From contig CM068367.1 in assembly GCA_034769895.1 (NCBI GenBank), forward strand, positions 694,184,654 to 694,248,653: DNA of 64,000 bases. The letters are read 5' to 3'. The notes beneath the pieces were generated by a model. It did no database searches. It saw nothing but the letters and a program-made list of their open reading frames with translations, and had not been told where the DNA came from. Below, in pieces: positions 47,501 through 61,500 of the stretch. Made by a program: the position numbers and the translations under genes. Each line of letters begins with the position of its first letter. Positions within the stretch are counted from its first letter, which is position 1. This stretch comes from Magicicada septendecula. Lineage: Eukaryota; Arthropoda; Insecta; Hemiptera; Cicadidae.

Positions 47501-49839
47501 CTTGACGCCAAGCATGCAGAGAACGTAGTACACGGTGCTTATTCGTTTGAAACTTCACTTTGACACCATGCATGCAGAGAACGTAGTACACGGTGCTAAT
47601 TCTTATGATACTTCACTTTGACAACAAACAAGCAGAGAACGTAGTACACGATACTTAATCGTTTGATAATTCACTGTGACGCCAAGCATGCAGAGAACGT
47701 AGTACACGGTGCTTAATCTTTTGATAATTCACTTTCACGCCAAGCATGCAGAGAACGTAGTACACGGTGCTTATTCGTTTTATACTTCACCGTGACGCCA
47801 AGCATGCAGAGAACGTAGTACACGGTGATTATTCGTTTGATATTTCGCCTTTACACCAAAGAAGCAGAGAACGTAGTACACGGTGCTTATTCGTTTGATA
47901 CTCCACACTGACGCCAAGCATGCAGAGAACGTATTACACTGTGCTTATTCATTTGATACTTCACCTTGACACCAAAGAAGCAGAGAACGTAGTACATGGT
48001 GCTTATCCGTTTGATATTTCACCTTGACGCCAAGCATGCAGAGAACGTAATACACGGTGCTTATTCTTTTGATAATTCGCCTTGACACCAAACAAGCAGA
48101 GAACGTAGTACACGGTGCTTATTCGTTTGATAATTCACCTTGACGCCAAGCATGCAGAGAACGTAGTACACGGTGCTTATTCGTTTGATACTTCGCCTTG
48201 ACACCAAACAAGCAGAGAACGTAGTACACGGTGCTTATTCGTTTGATATATCACCTTGACGCCAAGCATGCAGAGAACTTAATACACGGTGCTTATTCTT
48301 TTGATAATTCGCCTTGACACCAAACAAGCAGAGAACGTAGTACACGGTGCTTATTCGTTTGAAATTTCACTTTGACACCATGCATGCAGAGAACGTAGTA
48401 CACGGTGCTAATTCGTATGATACTTCACTTTGACAACAAACAAGCAGAGAACGTAGTACACGATACTTAATCGTTTGATAATTCACTGTGACGCCAAGCA
48501 TGTAGAGAACGTAGTACACGGTGCTTAATCGTTTGATAATTCACTTTCACGCCAAGCATGCAGAGAACGTAGTACACGGTGCTTATTCGTTTTATACTTC
48601 ACCGTGACGCCAAGCATGCAGAGAACGTAGTACACGGTGATTATTCGTTTGATATTTCGCCTTGACACCAAACAAGCAGAGAACGTAGTACACGGTGCTT
48701 ATTCGTTTGATACTCCACACTGACGCCAAGCATGCAGAGAACGTATTACACTGTGCTTATTCATTTGATACTTCACCTTGACACCAAACAAGCAGAGAAC
48801 GTAGTACATGGTGCTTATCCGTTTGATATTTCACCTTGAGGTCAAGCATGCAGAGAACTTAATACACGGTGCTTATTCTTTTGATACTTCGCCTTGACAC
48901 CAAACAAGCAGAGAACGTAGTACACATTGTGCTTATTCGTTTGATAATTCACCTTGACGCCAAGCATGCAGAGAACGTAGTACACGGTGCTTATTCGTTT
49001 GATACGTCGCCTTGACACCAAACAAGCAGAGAACATAGTACACGGTGCTTATTCGTTTGATATATCACCTTGACGCCAAGCATGCAGAGAACGTAGTACA
49101 CTGTGCTTATTCGTTTGATACTTCACCGTGACACCAAACAAGCAGAGAACGTAGTAGAAGGTGCTTATCCGTTTGATACTTCACCTTGACTCCAAGCATG
49201 AAGGGAACGTAGTACACGGTGCTTATTCATTTGGTACTTCACCTTGACGCCAAGCATGCAGACAACGTAGTACACGGTGCTTATTCGCTTGATTCTTCAC
49301 CTTTACAACAAACAAGGAGGGAACGTAGTGCACGGTGCTTATTTTTTTGAGACTTCACTTTGACAACAAACAAGCAGAGAACGTAGTACACGTTGCTTAT
49401 TCGTTTGACACTTACACATTGACGCCAAACAAGCAGAGAAATTAGAACCCGGTGCTTATTCGCTTGAGACTTCACCTTTACACCAAACAAGCAGGGAACG
49501 TAGTGCACGGTGCTTATTCTTTTGAGATTTCACTTTGACAAAAAGAAGCAGAGAACGTAGTACACGGTGCCTATTCGTTTGAGACTTCACCATTAAACCA
49601 AACAAGCAGAGAACGTATTGCACGGTGCTTATTCGTTTGAGACTTCACATTTATAACAAACAAGCAGAGAACGTAGTACACGGTGCTTATTCGTTTGAGA
49701 CTTCACCTTTAAAACAAACAAGCAGAGAACGTAGTACACCGTGCTTTTTCGTTTGATGCTTCACTTTGACGCCAAGCATGCAGAGAACGTAGTACACTGT
49801 GCTTATTCGTTCGATACTTCGCCTTGACACCAAACATGC

Positions 49840-51750
49840 AGAGAACATAGTACACGGTGTTTATTCGTTTGATACTTCACCTTGTCGCCAAGCATACAGA
49901 GAACGTAGTGCACGGTGCTTATTCGTATGATATTACACTTTGACACCAAACAAGCAGAGAACGTAGTACACGGTGCTTATTCGTTTAATAATTAACTTTG
50001 ACCCCAAGCATGCAGAGAACGTAGTACATGGTGCTTATTCGTTTGATACTTCACCATGACGCCAAGCATGCAGAGAACGTAGTACACGGTGCTTATTCGT
50101 TTGATACTTCACATTGACTCCAAACAAGCAGAGAAAGTAGTACACGGTGCTTATTCTTTTGAGACTTAACCTTTACACCAAACAAGCAGGGAACGTAGTG
50201 CACGGTGCTTATTCTTTTGAGTTTTCACTTTGAAAAAAAAAAGCAGAGAACGTAGTACACGGTGCTTATTCGTTTGAGACTTCACCATTAAACCAAAAAA
50301 GGAGAGAACGTATTGCACGGTGCTTATTCGTTTGAGACTTCACCTGTACACCAAACAAGCAGAGAAAGTAGTACACGGTGCTTATTCGTTTGAGACTTCA
50401 CCTTGACGCCAAGCATGCAGAGAACGTAGTACACGGTGCTATTCGTTTGAGATTTCACATTTACAACATACAAGAAGAGAACGTAATACACGGTGCTCAT
50501 TCGTTTGATACTTCACCTTGACTCCAAGCATGCAGAGAACGTAGGTACACGGTGCTTATTCGTTTGAGACTTCACTTTGACAACAAACAAGCAGAGAACT
50601 TAGTACACGGTACTTATTTGTTTGAGACTTCACATTTTCACAAGAAACAAACAGAGAAATAGTACACGGTGCTTAGTCGTTTGATACTTCATTTTGACAA
50701 CAAACAAGCTAAGAACGTAATGCACGTTTCTTATTCGTTTGATAATTCACCTTGACACCAAACAAGCAGAGAACGTAGTACACGGTGCTTATTCGTTTGA
50801 GACTTCACATTGACAAGAAACAAGCAGAGAACGTAGTGCACCGTGCTTATTTGTTCGATTTTTCACCTTGACGCCAAGCATGCAGAGAAAGTAGTACACG
50901 GTGCTTATTCGTTTGATACTTCACCTTGACGCCAAACATGCAGAGAACGTAGTACACGGTGTTTATTCGTTTGATAATTCACCTTGACGCCAAGCATGCA
51001 GAGAACGTAGTACACGGTGCTTATTCGTTTGATATTTCACCTTGACGCCAAGCATACAGAGAACGTAGTGCACGGTGCTTATTCGTATGATATTTCACTT
51101 TGACACCAAACAAGCATAGAACGTAGTACACGGTGCTTATTCGTTTAATAATTAACTTTGACCCCAAGCATGCAGAGAACGTAGTACATGGTGCTTATTC
51201 GTTTGATACTTCACCTTGACGCCAAGCATGCAGAGAACGTAGTACACGGTGCTTATTCGTTTGATACTTCACATTGACTCCAAACAAGCAGAGAAAGTAG
51301 TACACGGTGCTTATTCTTTTGAGACTTAACCTTTACACCAAACAAGCAGGGAACGTAGTGCACGGTGCTTATTCTTTTGAGTTTTCACTTTGAAAAAAAA
51401 AAGCAGAGAACGTAGTACACGGTGCTTATTCGTTTGAGACTTCACCATTAAACCAAAAAAGGAGAGAACGTATTGCACGGTGCTTATTCGTTTGAGACTT
51501 CACCTGTACACCAAACAAGCAGAGAAAGTAGTACACGGTGCTTATTCGTTTGAGACTTCACCTTGACGCCAAGCATGCAGAGAACGTAGTACACGGTGCT
51601 ATTCGTTTGAGATTTCACATTTACAACATACAAGCAGAGAACGTAATACACGGTGCTCATTCGTTTGATACTTCACCTTGACTCCAAGCATGCAGAGAAC
51701 GTAGGTACACGGTGCTTATTCGTTTGAGACTTCACTTTGACAACAAACAA
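49840..51750. repeat. 20-monomer (1160-bp) offset duplication in satellite
   Basis: About 49840-50590 and 51000-51750 match at an offset of exactly 1160 bp (20 x 58). They share rare variants such as ATTAACTTTGACCCC (49991 and 51151) and GAGACTTAACCTTT (50161 and 51321). Similarity at this offset weakens after about 50590. Confidence 0.75.
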
Positions 51751-54700
51751 TCAGAGAACTTAGTACACGGTGCTTATTTGTTTGAGACTTCACATTTTCA
51801 CAAGAAACAAGCAGAGAAAATAGTACACGGTGCTTAGTGGTTTGATACTTCATTTTGACAACAAACAAGCAGAGAACGTAGTGCACGTTGCTTATTCGTT
51901 TGATAATTCACCTTGATACCAAACAAGCAGAGAACGTAGTGCACCGTGCTTATTTGTTCGATAGTTCACCTTGACGCCAAGCATGCAGAAAACGTAGTAC
52001 ACCGTGCTTTTTCGTTTGATACTTCACCTTGACGCCAAGCATGCAGAGAACGTAGTACACTGTGCTTATTCGTTCGATACTTCGCCTTGACACCAAACAT
52101 GCAGAGAACGTAGTACACGGTGTTTATTCGTTTGATAATTCACCTTGACGCCAAGCATGCAGAGAACGTAGTACACGGTGCTTATTCGTTTGATACTTCA
52201 CCTTGACGCCAAGCATGCAGAGAACGTAGTACACGGTGCTTATTCGTTTGATACTTCACTTTGTCACCAAACAAGCAGAGAACATTGTGCACGGTGCTTA
52301 TTCGTTTGGTACTTCACCTTGACGCCAAGCATGCAGAGAACGTAGTACACGGTGCTTAATCGTTTTATATTTCACCTTGACGCCAAGCATGCAGAGAACG
52401 TAGAACACGGTGCTTATTCGTTTTATACTTCACCTTGACGCCAAGCATGCAGAGAACGTAGTACACGGTGATTATTCGTTTGATATTTCGCCTTGACACC
52501 AAACAAGCAGAGAACGTAGTACACGGTGCTTATTCGTTTGATACTCCACACTGACGCCAAGCATGCAGAGAACGTATTACACTGTGCTTATTCATTTGAT
52601 ACTTCACCTTGACACCAAACAAGCAGAGAACGTAGTACATGGTGCTTATCCGTTTGATATTTCACCTTGACGCCAAGCATGCAGAGAACTTAATACACGG
52701 TGCTTATTCTTTTGATACTTCGCCTTGACACCAAACAAGCAGAGAACGTAGTACACGGTGCTTATTCGTTTGATAATTTACCTTGACGCCAAGCATGCAG
52801 AGAACGTAGTACACGGTGCTTATTCGTTTGATACTTCGCCTTGACACCAAACAAGCAGAGAACGTAGTACACGGTGCTTATTCGTTTGATATATCACCTT
52901 GACGCCAAGCATGCAGAGAACGTAGTACACTGTGCTTATTCGTTTGATACTTCACCGTGACACCAAACAAGCAGAGAACGTAGTAGAAGGTGCTTATCCG
53001 TTTGATACTTCACCTTGACGCCAAGCATGAAGGGAACGTAGTACACGGTGCTTATTCATTTGATACTTCACCTTGACGCCAAGCATGCAGACAACGTAGT
53101 ACACGGTGCTTATTCGCTTGATTCTTCACCTTTACAACAAACAAGGAGGGAACGTAGTGCACGGTGCTTATTTTTTTGAGACTTCACTTTGACAACAAAC
53201 AAGCAGAGAACGTAGTACACGTTGCTTATTCGTTTGACACTTACACATTGACGCCAAACAAGCAGAGAAATTAGTACCCGGTGCTTATTCGCTTGAGACT
53301 TCACCTTTACACCAAACAAGCAGGGAACGTAGTGCACGGTGCTTAATCTTTTGAGATTTCACTTTGACAAAAAGAAGCAGAGAACGTAGTACACGGTGCT
53401 TATTCGTTTGAGACTTCACCATTAAACCAAACAAGCAGAGAACGTATTGCACGGTGCTTATTCGTTTGAGACTTCACCTTTATACCAAACAAGCAGAGAA
53501 CGTAGTACACGGTGCTTATTCGTTTGAGACTTCACCTTTACAACAAACAAGCAGAGAACGTAGTACACGGTGCTATTCGTTTGAGATTTCACCTTTACAA
53601 CATACAAGCAGAGAACGTAATAGACGGTGCTTATTCGTTTGATACTTCACTTGACTCCAAGCATGCAGAGAACGTAGGTACACGGTTCTTATTCGTTTGA
53701 GACTTCACTTTGACAACAAACAAGCAGAGAACTTAGTACACGGTGCTTATTTGTTTGAGACTTCACATTTTCACAAGAAACAAGCAGAGAAAATAGTACA
53801 CGGTGCTTAGTGGTTTGATACTTCATTTTGACAACAAACAAGCAGAGAACGTAGTGCACGTTGCTTATTCGTTTGATAATTCACCTTGACACCAAACAAG
53901 CAGAGAACGTAGTGCACCGTGCTTATTTGTTCGATAGTTCACCTTGACGCCAAGCATGCAGAGAACGTAGTACACCGTGCTTTTTCATTTGATACTTCTC
54001 CTTGACGCCAAGCATGCAGAGAACGTAGTACACTGTGCTTATTCGTTCGATACTTCGCCTTGACACCAAACATGCAGAGAACTTAGTACACGGTGTTTAT
54101 TCGTTTGATAATTCACCTTGACGCCAAGCATGCAGAGAACGTAGTACACGGTGCTTATTCGTTTGATACTTCACCTTGACGCCAAGCATGCAGAGAACGT
54201 AGTACACGGTGCTTATTCGTATGATACTTCACTTTGACACCAAACAAGCAGAGAACGTAGTACACGGTGCTTATTCGTTTGATACTTCACTTTGACGCCA
54301 AGCATGCAGAGAACGTAGTACACGGTGCTTATTCGTTTGATACTTCACTTTGCCACCAAACAAGCAGAGAACATTGTGCACGGTGCTTATTCGTTTGGTA
54401 CTTCACCTTGACGCCAAGCATGCAGAGAACGTAGTACACGGTGCTTAATCGTTTGACATTTCACCTTGATGCCAAGCATGCAGAGAACGTAGAACACGGT
54501 GCTTATTCGTTTGATACTTCTCCTTGACGCCAAGCATGCAGAGAACATAGTACACGATGCTTATTCGTTTGATACTTCACTTTGACACCAAGCATGCAGA
54601 GAACGTAGTACACGGTGCTTATTCGTTTTATACTTCACTTTGACGCCAAACAAGCAGAGAACGTAGTACAAGGTGCTTATTCGTTTAATAATTAACTTTG

Positions 54701-55559
54701 ACCCCAAGCATGCAGAGAACGTAGTACATGGTGCTTATTCGTTTGATACTTCACCTTGACGCCAAGCATGCAGAGAACGTAGTACACGGTGCTTATTCGT
54801 TTGATACTTCACATTGACTCCAAACAAGCAGAGAAAGTAGTACACGGTGCTTATTCTTTTGAGACTTCACCTTTACACCAAACAAGCAGGGAACGTAGTG
54901 CACGGTGCTTATTCTTTTGAGTTTTCACTTTGAAAAAAAAAGCAGAGAACGTAGTACACGGTGCTTATTCGTTTGAGACTTCACCATTAAACCAAAAAAG
55001 GAGAGAACGTATTGCACGGTGATTATTCGTTTGAGACTTCACCTGTACACCAAACAAGCAGAGAAAGTAGTACACGGTGCTTATTCGTTTGATACTTCAC
55101 CTTGACGCCAAGCATGCAGAGAACGTAGTACACGGTGCTATTCGTTTGAGATTTCACATTTACAACATACAAGCAGAGAACGTAATACACGGTGCTCATT
55201 CGTTTGATACTTCACCTTGACTCCAAGCATGCAGAGAACGTAGGTACACGGTGCTTATTCGTTTGAGACTTCACTTTGACAACAAACAATCAAAGAACTT
55301 AGTACACGGTGCTTATTTATTTGAGACTTCACATTTTCACAAGAAACAAGCAGAGAAAATAGTACACGGTGCTTAGTGGTTTGATACTTCATTTTGACAA
55401 CAAACAAGCAGAGAACGTAGTGCACGTTACTTATTCGTTTGATAATTCACCTTGACACCAAACAAGCAGAGAACGTAGTGCACCGTGCTTATTTGTTCGA
55501 TATTTCACCTTGACGCCAAGCATGCAGAAAACGTAGTACACCGTGCTTTTTCGTTTGAT

Positions 55560-58500
55560 ACTTCACCTTGACGCCAAGCATGCAGAGAACGTAGTACACT
55601 GTGCTTATTCGTTCGATACTTCGCCTTGACACCAAACATGCAGAGAACGTAGTACACGGTGTTTATTCGTTTGATAATTCACCTTGACGCCAAGCATGCA
55701 GAGAACGTAGTACACGGTGCTTATTCGTTTGATACTTCACCTTGACGCCAAGCATGCAGAGAACGTAGTACACGGTGCTTATTCGTATGATACTTCACTT
55801 TGACACCAAACAAGCAGAGAACGTAGTACACGGTGCTTATTCGTTTGATACTTCACTTTGACGCCAAGCATGCAGAGAACGTAGTACACGGTGCTTATTC
55901 GTTTGATACTTCACTTTGTCACCAAACAAGCAGAGAACATTGTGCACGGTGCTTATTCGTTTGGTACTTCACCTTGACGCCAAGCATGCAGAGAACGTAG
56001 TACACGGTGCTTAATCGTTTGATATTTCGCCTTGACGCCAAGCATGCAGAGAACGTAGAACACGGTGCTTATTCGTTTGATACTTCTCCTTGACGCCAAG
56101 CATGCAGAGAACATAGTACACGATGCTTATTCGTTTGATACTTCACTTTGACACCAAGCATGCAGAGAACGTAGTACACGGTGCTTATTCGTTTTATACT
56201 TCACCTTGACGCCAAGCATGCAGAGAACGTAGTACACGGTGATTATTCGTTTGATATTTCGCCTTGACACCAAACAAGCAGAGAACGTAGTACACGGTGC
56301 TTATTCGTTTGATACTCCACACTGACGCCAAGCATGCAGAGAACGTATTACACTGTGCTTATTCATTTGATACTTCACCGTGACACCAAACAAGCAGAGA
56401 ACGTAGTACACGGTGCTTATTCGTTTGAGACTTCACCATTAAACCAAACAAGCAGAGAACGTATTGCACGGTGCTTATTCGTTTGAGACTTCACCTTGAC
56501 GCCAAGCATGCAGACAACGTAGTACACGGTGCTTATTCGCTTGATTCTTCACCTTTACAACAAACAAGGAGGGAACGTAGTGCACGGTGCTTATTTTTTT
56601 GAGACTTCACTTTGACAACAAACAAGCAGAGAACGTAGTACACGTTGCTTATTCGTTTGACACTTACACATTGACGCCAAACAAGCAGAGAAATTAGTAC
56701 CCGGTGCTTATTCGCTTGAGACTTCACCTTGTCACCAAACCAGCAGGGAACGTAGTGCACGGTGCTTAATCTTTTGAGATTTCACTTTGACAAAAAGAAG
56801 CAGAGAACGTAGTACACGGTGCTTATTCGTTTGAGACTTCACCATTAAACCAAACAAGCAGAGAACGTATTGCACGGTGCTTATTCGTTTGAGACTTCAC
56901 CTTTATACCAAACAAGCAGAGAACGTAGTACACGGTGCTTATTCGTTTGAGACTTCACCTTTACAACAAACAAGCAGAGAACGTAGTACACGGTGCTATT
57001 CGTTTGAGATTTCACCTTTACAACATACAAGCAGAGAACGTAATAGACGGTGCTTATTCGTTTGATACTTCACCTTGACTCCAAGCATGCAGAGAACGTA
57101 GGTACACGGTGCTTATACGTTTGAGACTTCACTTTGACAACAAACAAGCAGAGAACTTAGTACACGGTACTTATTTGTTTGAGACTTCACATTTTCACAA
57201 GAAACAAACAGAGAAATAGTACACGGTGCTTAGTCGTTTGATACTTCATTTTGACAAGAAACAAGCTAAGAACGTAGTGCACGTTGCTTATTCGTTTGAT
57301 AATTCACCTTGACACCAAACAAGCAGAGAACGTAGTACACGGTGCTTATTCGTTTGAGACTTCACATTGACAAGAAACAAGCAGAGAACGTAGTGCACCG
57401 TGCTTATTTGTTCGATTTTTCACCTTGACGCCAAGCATGCAGAGAACGTAGTACACGGTGCTTATTCGTTTGATACTTCACCTTGACGCCAAACATGCAG
57501 AGAACGTAGTACACGGTGCTTATTCGTTTGATACTTCACTTTGACGCCAAGCATGCAGAGACGTAGTACACGGTACTTATTCGTTTGATATTTCACCTTG
57601 ACGCCAAGCATGCAGAGAACGTAGTACACGGTGCTTATTCGTTTGATACTTCACTTTGCCACCAAACAAGCAGAGAACATTGTACACGGTGCTTATTCGT
57701 TTGGTACTTCACCTTGACGCCAAGCATGCAGAGAACGTAGTACACGGTGCTTAATCGTTTGATATTTCACCTTGACGCCAAGCATGCAGAGAACGTAGAA
57801 CACGGTGCTTATTCGTTTGATACTTCTCCTTGACGCCAAGCATGCACAGAACATAGTACACGATGCTTATTCGTTTGATACTTCACTTTGACACCAAACA
57901 AGCAGAGAACGTAGTACATGGTGCTTATTCATTTGATACTTCACCGTGCCGCCAAGCATGCAGGGAACGGAGTACACGGTTTTTATTCGTTACATACTTC
58001 ACCTTGACGCCAAGCATGCAGAGAACATAGTACACGGTGCTTATTCGTTTGATAATTCACCTTGACGCCAAGCATGCAGAGAACGTAGTTCACGGTGCTT
58101 ATTCGTTTGATACTTCACCTTGACGCCAAGCATGCAGAGAACGTAGTACACGGTGCTTATTCGTTTGATAGTACACTTTGACACCAAAGAAGCAGAGAAC
58201 GTAGTACACGGTGCTTATTCGTTTGATACTTCACTTTGACGCCAAGCATGCAGACAACGTAGTACACGGTGCTTATTCGCTTGATTCTTCACCTTTACAA
58301 CAAACAAGGAGGGAACGTAGTGCACGGTGCTTATTTTTTTGAGACTTCACTTTGACAACAAACAAGCAGAGAACGTAGTACACGTTGCTTATTCGTTTGA
58401 CACTTACACATTGACGCCAAACAAGCAGAGAAATTAGTACCCGGTGCTTATTCGCTTGAGACTTCACCTTTACACCAAACAAGCAGGGAACGTAGTGCAC

Positions 58501-61500
58501 GGTGCTTATTCTTTTGAGATTTCACTTTGACAAAAAGAAGCAGAGAACGTAGTACACGGTGCTTATTCGTTTGAGACTTCACCATTAAACCAAACAAGCA
58601 GAGAACGTATTGCACGGTGCTTATTCGTTTGAGACTTCACCTTTATACCAAACAAGCAGAGAACGTAGTACACGGTGCTTATTCGTTTGAGACTTCACCT
58701 TTACAACAAACAAGCAGAGAACGTAGTACACGGTGCTATTCGTTTGAGATTTCACCTTTACAACATACAAGCAGAGAACGTAATAGACGGTGCTTATTCG
58801 TTTGATACTTCACCTTGACTCCAAGCATGCAGAGAACGTAGGTACACGGTGCTTATTCGTTTGAGACTTCACTTTGACAACAAACAAGCAGAGAACTTAG
58901 TACACGGTGCTTATTTGTTTGAGACTTCACATTTTCACAAGAAACAAGCAGAGAAAATAGTACACGGTGCTTAGTGGTTTGATACTTCATTTTGACAACA
59001 AACAAGCAGAGAACGTAGTGCACGTTGCTTATTCGTTTGATAATTCACCTTGACACCAAACAAGCAGAGAACGTAGTGCACCGTGCTTATTTGTTCGATA
59101 GTTCACCTTGACGCCAAGCATGCAGAGAACGTAGTACACCGTGCTTTTTCATTTGATACTTCACCTTGACGCCAAGCATGCAGAGAACGTAGTACACTGT
59201 GCTTATTCGTTCGATACTTCGCCTTGACACCAAACATGCAGAGAACGTAGTACACGGTGTTTATTCGTTTGATAATTCACCTTGACGCCAAGCATGCAGA
59301 GAACGTAGTACACGGTGCTTATTCGTTTGATACTTCACCTTGACGCCAAGCATGCGGAGAACGTAGTACACGGTGCTTATTCGTATGATACTTCACTTTG
59401 ACACCAAACAAGCAGAGAACGTAGTACACGGTGCTTATTCGTTTGATACTTCACTTTGACGCCAAGCATGCAGAGAACGTAGTACACGGTGCTTATTCGT
59501 TTGATACTTCACTTTGTCACCAAACAAGCAGAGAACATTGTGCACGGTGCTTATTCGTTTGGTACTTCACCTTGACGCCAAGCATGCAGAGAACGTAGTA
59601 CACGGTGCTTAATCGTTTGATATTTCGCCTTGACGCCAAGCATGCAGAGAACGTAGAACACGGTGCTTATTCGTTTGATACTTCTCCTTGACGCCAAGCA
59701 TGCAGAGAACATAGTACACGATGCTTATTCGTTTGATACTTCACTTTGACACCAAGCATGCAGAGAACGTAGTACACGGTGCTTATTCGTTTTATACTTC
59801 ACCTTGACGCCAAGCATGCAGAGAACGTAGTACACGGTGATTATTCGTTTGATATTTCGCCTTGACACCAAACAAGCAGAGAACGTAGTACACGGTGCTT
59901 ATTCGTTTGATACTCCACACTGACGCCAAGCATGCAGAGAACGTATTACACTGTGCTTATTCATTTGATACTTCACCGTGACACCAAACAAGCAGAGAAC
60001 GTAGTACACGGTGCTTATTCGTTTGAGACTTCACCATTAAACCAAACAAGCAGAGAACGTATTGCACGGTGCTTATTCGTTTGAGACTTCACCTTGACGC
60101 CAAGCATGCAGACAACGTAGTACACGGTGCTTATTCGCTTGATTCTTCACCTTTACAACAAACAAGGAGGGAACGTAGTGCACGGTGCTTATTTTTTTGA
60201 GACTTCACTTTGACAACAAACAAGCAGAGAACGTAGTACACGTTGCTTATTCGTTTGACACTTACACATTGACGCCAAACAAGCAGAGAAATTAGTACCC
60301 GGTGCTTATTCGCTTGAGACTTCACCTTGTCACCAAACCAGCAGGGAACGTAGTGCACGGTGCTTAATCTTTTGAGATTTCACTTTGACAAAAAGAAGCA
60401 GAGAACGTAGTACACGGTGCTTATTCGTTTGAGACTTCACCATTAAACCAAACAAGCAGAGAACGTATTGCACGGTGCTTATTCGTTTGAGACTTCACCT
60501 TTATACCAAACAAGCAGAGAACGTAGTACACGGTGCTTATTCGTTTGAGACTTCACCTTTACAACAAACAAGCAGAGAACGTAGTACACGGTGCTATTCG
60601 TTTGAGATTTCACCTTTACAACATACAAGCAGAGAACGTAATAGACGGTGCTTATTCGTTTGATACTTCACCTTGACTCCAAGCATGCAGAGAACGTAGG
60701 TACACGGTGCTTATTCGTTTGAGACTTCACTTTGACAACAAACAAGCAGAGAACTTAGTACACGGTACTTATTTGTTTGAGACTTCACATTTTCACAAGA
60801 AACAAACAGAGAAATAGTACACGGTGCTTAGTCGTTTGATACTTCATTTTGACAAGAAACAAGCTAAGAACGTAGTGCACGTTGCTTATTCGTTTGATAA
60901 TTCACCTTGACACCAAACAAGCAGAGAACGTAGTACACGGTGCTTATTCGTTTGAGACTTCACATTGACAAGAAACAAGCAGAGAACGTAGTGCACCGTG
61001 CTTATTTGTTCGATTTTTCACCTTGACGCCAAGCATGCAGAGAACGTAGTACACGGTGCTTATTCGTTTGATACTTCACCTTGACGCCAAACATGCAGAG
61101 AACGTAGTACACGGTGCTTATTCGTTTGATACTTCACTTTGACGCCAAGCATGCAGAGAACGTAGTACACGGTACTTATTCGTTTGATATTTCACCTTGA
61201 CGCCAAGCATGCAGAGAACGTAGTACACGGTGCTTATTCGTTTGATACTTCACTTTGCCACCAAACAAGCAGAGAACATTGTACACGGTGCTTATTCGTT
61301 TGGTACTTCACCTTGACGCCAAGCATGCAGAGAACGTAGTACACGGTGCTTAATCGTTTGATATTTCACCTTGACGCCAAGCATGCAGAGAACGTAGAAC
61401 ACGGTGCTTATTCGTTTGATACTTCTCCTTGACGCCAAGCATGCACAGAACATAGTACACGATGCTTATTCGTTTGATACTTCACTTTGACACCAAACAA

